A program made the position numbers and the translations under genes. This document shows, piece by piece, positions 61,398 to 64,000 of a stretch of 64,000 nt of DNA (its first letter is position 1; each line of letters opens with the position of its first letter). The notes under the pieces were generated by a model, which searched no databases, was not told where the DNA came from, and saw only the letters and a list, made by a program, of their open reading frames with translations. This stretch comes from Rhodopseudomonas sp. BAL398 (lineage in GTDB: Bacteria > Pseudomonadota > Alphaproteobacteria > Rhizobiales > Xanthobacteraceae), in NCBI RefSeq assembly GCF_033001325.1, contig NZ_CP133111.1, forward strand, positions 1,922,001-1,986,000, read 5' to 3'.

Positions 61398-62231
61398 TCA
61401 ATCACAACATGAGATATCCTCTTTCAACTCCTGGATGCGATGCGCGGCGGCATAAACATTCTGTCCCTCCGACCGCGCCAGTGCCACCAGCGTCAGGCCG
61501 GCGGCTTCGGCGGTGCGCACGGCGAGCCCGGTCGGGGCGGAGATCGCGACGATTGCCGGCATCCCCGCCATCAACGCCTTCTGCACCATCTCATAGGAGC
61601 AGCGGCTGGTGATCAGACAGAATCCCGCCGACAGATCGACGGATTGGCGCATCGCCGCGCCGATCAGCTTGTCGAGCGCGTTGTGGCGACCGACATCCTC
61701 GCGCAGCAGGAGGATATCCCCGTCGGTTGCGACCCAGGCCGCCGCATGGGCCGCGCGGGTTTTCCGGTGCAGATCCTGGCGCGCCGGCAGCGCCGCCAGG
61801 GCGCGACGCACGGCCGCCTGGGTGAAGGGCTGCCCGACCGGCGCGCGCGGCGTTTCGGCTCTGGTATCGCTGATCTCCTCGACGCCGCACAGCCCGCAAC
61901 TGGTGTGACCGCGCAGGTTGCGCGTGCGCCGGCGCGACAGGAAGCCGTGAAGCCGCTCCGGCGTCAGCATCAGATTTAGTTCAACCCCATCCGGCGTCTC
62001 CTGCGTGTTGATGCCGCGAATGTCTGTCGCTGCCTGAATGATGCCTTCCGTCACCGAGAAACCCACCGCGAAGTCCTCGAGATCGGCCGGGGTCGCCATC
62101 ATCACGGCATGGGGGATGCCGCCATACATGACGCCGACGGGCACTTCCTCGGCAACGATCACCGTGCCGGCTGGCTGACCGAGCGGCTGGGCGGGCGTTT
62201 CACGCCAGATGTGCAGTGAGCTCGAGGGCAT
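61398..62231 (-). CDS. fdhD: Formate dehydrogenase accessory sulfurtransferase FdhD
   Basis: This 277-aa protein transfers sulfur to the Mo-bis(MGD) cofactor, which formate dehydrogenase needs. The Cys pair of 'GHTSCGLCGVEEI' is the sulfur-carrying motif. 'PADLEDFAVGFSVTEGII', 'LLREDVGRHNALDKLIGA' and 'SRCSYEMVQKAL' are family segments. Length is normal. The target formate dehydrogenase is not in the window. It lies between the HupK-like gene and the second hypC on the same strand. Confidence 0.94.
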   Translation of the reverse strand: MPSSSLHIWRETPAQPLGQPAGTVIVAEEVPVGVMYGGIPHAVMMATPADLEDFAVGFSVTEGIIQAATDIRGINTQETPDGVELNLMLTPERLHGFLSRRRTRNLRGHTSCGLCGVEEISDTRAETPRAPVGQPFTQAAVRRALAALPARQDLHRKTRAAHAAAWVATDGDILLLREDVGRHNALDKLIGAAMRQSVDLSAGFCLITSRCSYEMVQKALMAGMPAIVAISAPTGLAVRTAEAAGLTLVALARSEGQNVYAAAHRIQELKEDISCCD

Positions 62232-62276
62232 TTGGCTTCTCCTTTTTGCAGTCCGATGGCAGGGCGCTGCGCCGGC

Positions 62277-63371
62277 TCACGACAAGCCGCGTAGCCACTC
62301 CGCCTCGGAATGGGATTCAGGCAGCGCGCCTTGCTGGACTGCCGGGGTCTGGCGCAGTTCGACGTCGCAGCCGACGCAAGGGTCGTAGAGCATGGCGAGA
62401 CGCGCGATGGCCGCGCGCGGATCCGCATCCTTGACCCGCAACTGGTCCAGCGCGAGCGCGAACGGACCATCGCAGGCAAAATTCCATTCCGTCGGCGCCA
62501 CGATCAGGAAGCGCTGCACGGCGCCATCGGGGCCGAGCTGCGCCAAATGATAGAGCCGACCGCGCGGCGTCTCGACCGCGCAATAGCCGGTGCCGGGGTC
62601 GCAGCGGCCCGCGACCAGCCATTCATCGGGATCCGCCTGCGCGCCGGTCATCACGAAGGCTGCCTCGGCGATTTCATTCAAGCGCGCGCCGAGACGTTGC
62701 GCGCTTGAAACCGCCCGAAAGCCGCGCAGCGCGGCGCGCGCCGCCGGCCCGGTCTCCGGTCGTCGGCCGCGCAGCCAGGGCGACGCCGCAAATGTCTCGC
62801 CCTGGCGCTCAAGCATGGCCAGAACGCGGTGGTCGTCGACCGCGCCGAGCGCGTCTAGCGTCCGCAGCCGGTCGCCATCCTGACCGTCCGCGGCGCCCAG
62901 CAGCCGATCGGCCCAGCTGCCGACCCGGCGGTCTGCCGAAAGTCCGAGGGCGTCAAGCGCCGCTATCATGGCCTCGCCGTCGCTGCCCATGGCCCGCGTC
63001 GCCACCAGCGCGCGCGACAATGCCGCGGCTTCCAAAGCGGTCAGCGGCACCGTGGCGCTCCAGCCCATGAAAGTCGCCTGCAGATGAGCGGTGATGCGCT
63101 CGGCCGCGAGTTGGCGAACCGCGGTCTGCGCCGGCGGCGCCGCGATCGCGGCGCCCGCCATCACCAGCGCATTGGCCGCCGCGATCGCGTGCGAGGTCCC
63201 GCACAAGGCAAAGATCCGCCGCACCAGGTCGGGAATCGCAGCCGGCGGGTGCCGCGTCAGCGTCGATGCGAGGCCACGCGGCCGGTCGCTGCGCACGGTT
63301 CGCGCGACCACACGTCCCCCGGCCACATCCACCGCGACACGAACTGCTCCGGCGTCGATCCACTGGCCCAT
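62277..63371 (-). CDS. hupK: HupK-like hydrogenase assembly protein (degenerate [NiFe] large subunit)
   Basis: This 364-aa protein resembles a [NiFe]-hydrogenase large subunit but lacks its full metal site. The N-terminal Cys pair is reduced to 'FALCGTSHAIAA' (C57, H61), while the C-terminal 'YDPCVGCDVEL' (D330-P-C332-x-x-C335) is kept. That mix is typical of HupK, which helps assemble the active site, perhaps when oxygen is present. It starts 2 bp after the moaA stop and is 45 bp before fdhD. Apparent ORF extension to 63551 overlaps moaA in another frame and is not used. Confidence 0.75.
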   Translation of the reverse strand: MGQWIDAGAVRVAVDVAGGRVVARTVRSDRPRGLASTLTRHPPAAIPDLVRRIFALCGTSHAIAAANALVMAGAAIAAPPAQTAVRQLAAERITAHLQATFMGWSATVPLTALEAAALSRALVATRAMGSDGEAMIAALDALGLSADRRVGSWADRLLGAADGQDGDRLRTLDALGAVDDHRVLAMLERQGETFAASPWLRGRRPETGPAARAALRGFRAVSSAQRLGARLNEIAEAAFVMTGAQADPDEWLVAGRCDPGTGYCAVETPRGRLYHLAQLGPDGAVQRFLIVAPTEWNFACDGPFALALDQLRVKDADPRAAIARLAMLYDPCVGCDVELRQTPAVQQGALPESHSEAEWLRGLS

Positions 63372-63373
63372 CG

Positions 63374-64000
63374 TCAGCCGCCCGTCACATTCATGCTGCG
63401 CTCGACCGTCGCCGGCACCCGCGCCGCCGCGAAATCGTGGCCGTTCGGCTTGTGGGCGATCGCCGCGATGATCGCGTCGACCAGCGGCGCCTCGCTCTCG
63501 CTGCCGCGCAACGCCGCGCGCAGATCGACGCCCTCGACATGGCCCAGACACGGCACCAGCTGGCCGGTGCTGGTGATGCGGACCCGGTTGCAGGATTCGC
63601 AGAAGCCGCGGCTCATCGGCGTGATGAAGCCGAGCCGGCCGCCGGTCTCGGCGACGCGCACATAGCGCGCCGGACCGCTGGAGCGATCCAGCACGTCGCT
63701 CAACGTAAATTGCCGTTCGAGATCGGCGCGAACCTGCTTGAGCGACACGAAGGACGCCGGCCGCTTGCCGGCGAACAGCCCCATCGGCATCACTTCGATC
63801 AGCGTCAGATCCATGTCGCGCGCATGGGCGTATTCGATCAGCGCCGGAATCGCCGTCTCGTTGACGCCGGCCTGCACCACCGTATTGAGCTTCACCGGCA
63901 GGCCGGCGCTGCGCGCCGCCTCGATGCCGGCCAGCACCACGCCGATGTCGCCGCCGACAGTGATCCTGGCGAAGTCGGCGGCATCGAGCGTATCCACCGA
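63374..64000 (-). CDS. moaA: GTP 3',8-cyclase MoaA, N-terminus beyond window
   Basis: The frame is open to the window edge, so the N-terminal radical-SAM part is missing here and about 208 C-terminal codons remain. The C-terminal [4Fe-4S] motif is visible in 'CESCNRVRITSTGQLVPC' and the protein ends in 'NVTGG', the double-glycine end of MoaA. It catalyses the first step of molybdopterin synthesis. It is upstream of the HupK-like gene with 2 bp between them. Confidence 0.93.
   Translation of the reverse strand, partial: SVDTLDAADFARITVGGDIGVVLAGIEAARSAGLPVKLNTVVQAGVNETAIPALIEYAHARDMDLTLIEVMPMGLFAGKRPASFVSLKQVRADLERQFTLSDVLDRSSGPARYVRVAETGGRLGFITPMSRGFCESCNRVRITSTGQLVPCLGHVEGVDLRAALRGSESEAPLVDAIIAAIAHKPNGHDFAAARVPATVERSMNVTGG

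Noticed and set aside
61193-61405. 70-codon minus-strand frame between fdhD and the second hypC
   Set aside because: It starts with GTG inside the end of fdhD and has AT-rich codon use unlike its neighbours, with no family match I recognise. It is more likely intergenic sequence.

Overview
The window is high-GC alphaproteobacterial DNA. Its gene families and short dispersed palindromic repeats look like the Rhodopseudomonas/Bradyrhizobium group. That is inferred from content, because no rRNA or other taxonomic marker lies in the window. I see no tRNA, rRNA, CRISPR array, insertion sequence or prophage.

1-22 kb, acyl-CoA and aromatic catabolism. After the 3' end of an Lrp/AsnC regulator and a DinB-family gene broken by a 4-bp duplication, most genes run on the minus strand. 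They encode an EamA transporter, an intradiol (hydroxyquinol-type) dioxygenase with an aldo/keto reductase, two acyl-CoA ligases, an enoyl-CoA hydratase, a two-subunit biotin-dependent acyl-CoA carboxylase, a DUF849/BKACE enzyme, an AraC regulator, a GST, two acyl-CoA dehydrogenases and a small cytochrome c. A beta-lactamase-type esterase and an orphan hybrid histidine kinase are on the plus strand. Palindromic repeats separate many of these genes.

22-26 kb, housekeeping. An Hsp70/YegD-like ATPase is divergent from tex.

26-52 kb, methanol and formaldehyde oxidation. This is the centre of the window. A TonB receptor and a NarL-type two-component pair lie between inverted copies of one ~100-bp repeat. 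Next come fghA, a Ped/Lut-like quinoprotein-associated ABC system (binding protein, beta-propeller, ATPase, permease), a rhodanese-like protein, a XoxJ/MoxJ-like binding protein, a metallo-hydrolase and a SoxYZ-like carrier of the so-called quinoprotein relay, a NitT/TauT-type ABC transporter and several small secreted proteins. A solitary pqqA follows (26 codons). An AraC regulator is divergent from xoxF-xoxG-(glutathione-dependent formaldehyde dehydrogenase)-gfa. XoxF carries the extra Asp that marks lanthanide-dependent enzymes. Methanol would go to formaldehyde in the periplasm through XoxF, PQQ and XoxG, then through glutathione adducts (Gfa, class III ADH, FghA) to formate.

52-64 kb, metallocofactor assembly. 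A NiCoT nickel permease, mog and hypF are on the plus strand. hypE-hypD-hypC-hypB, a LysR regulator, a second hypC, fdhD, a HupK-like protein and the 3' part of moaA are on the minus strand. Together they serve [NiFe]-hydrogenase maturation and Mo-enzyme (formate dehydrogenase) maturation. The structural enzymes are outside the window. Formate made by the methanol pathway could be a substrate of the Mo enzyme, which would link the two halves; this is an inference.
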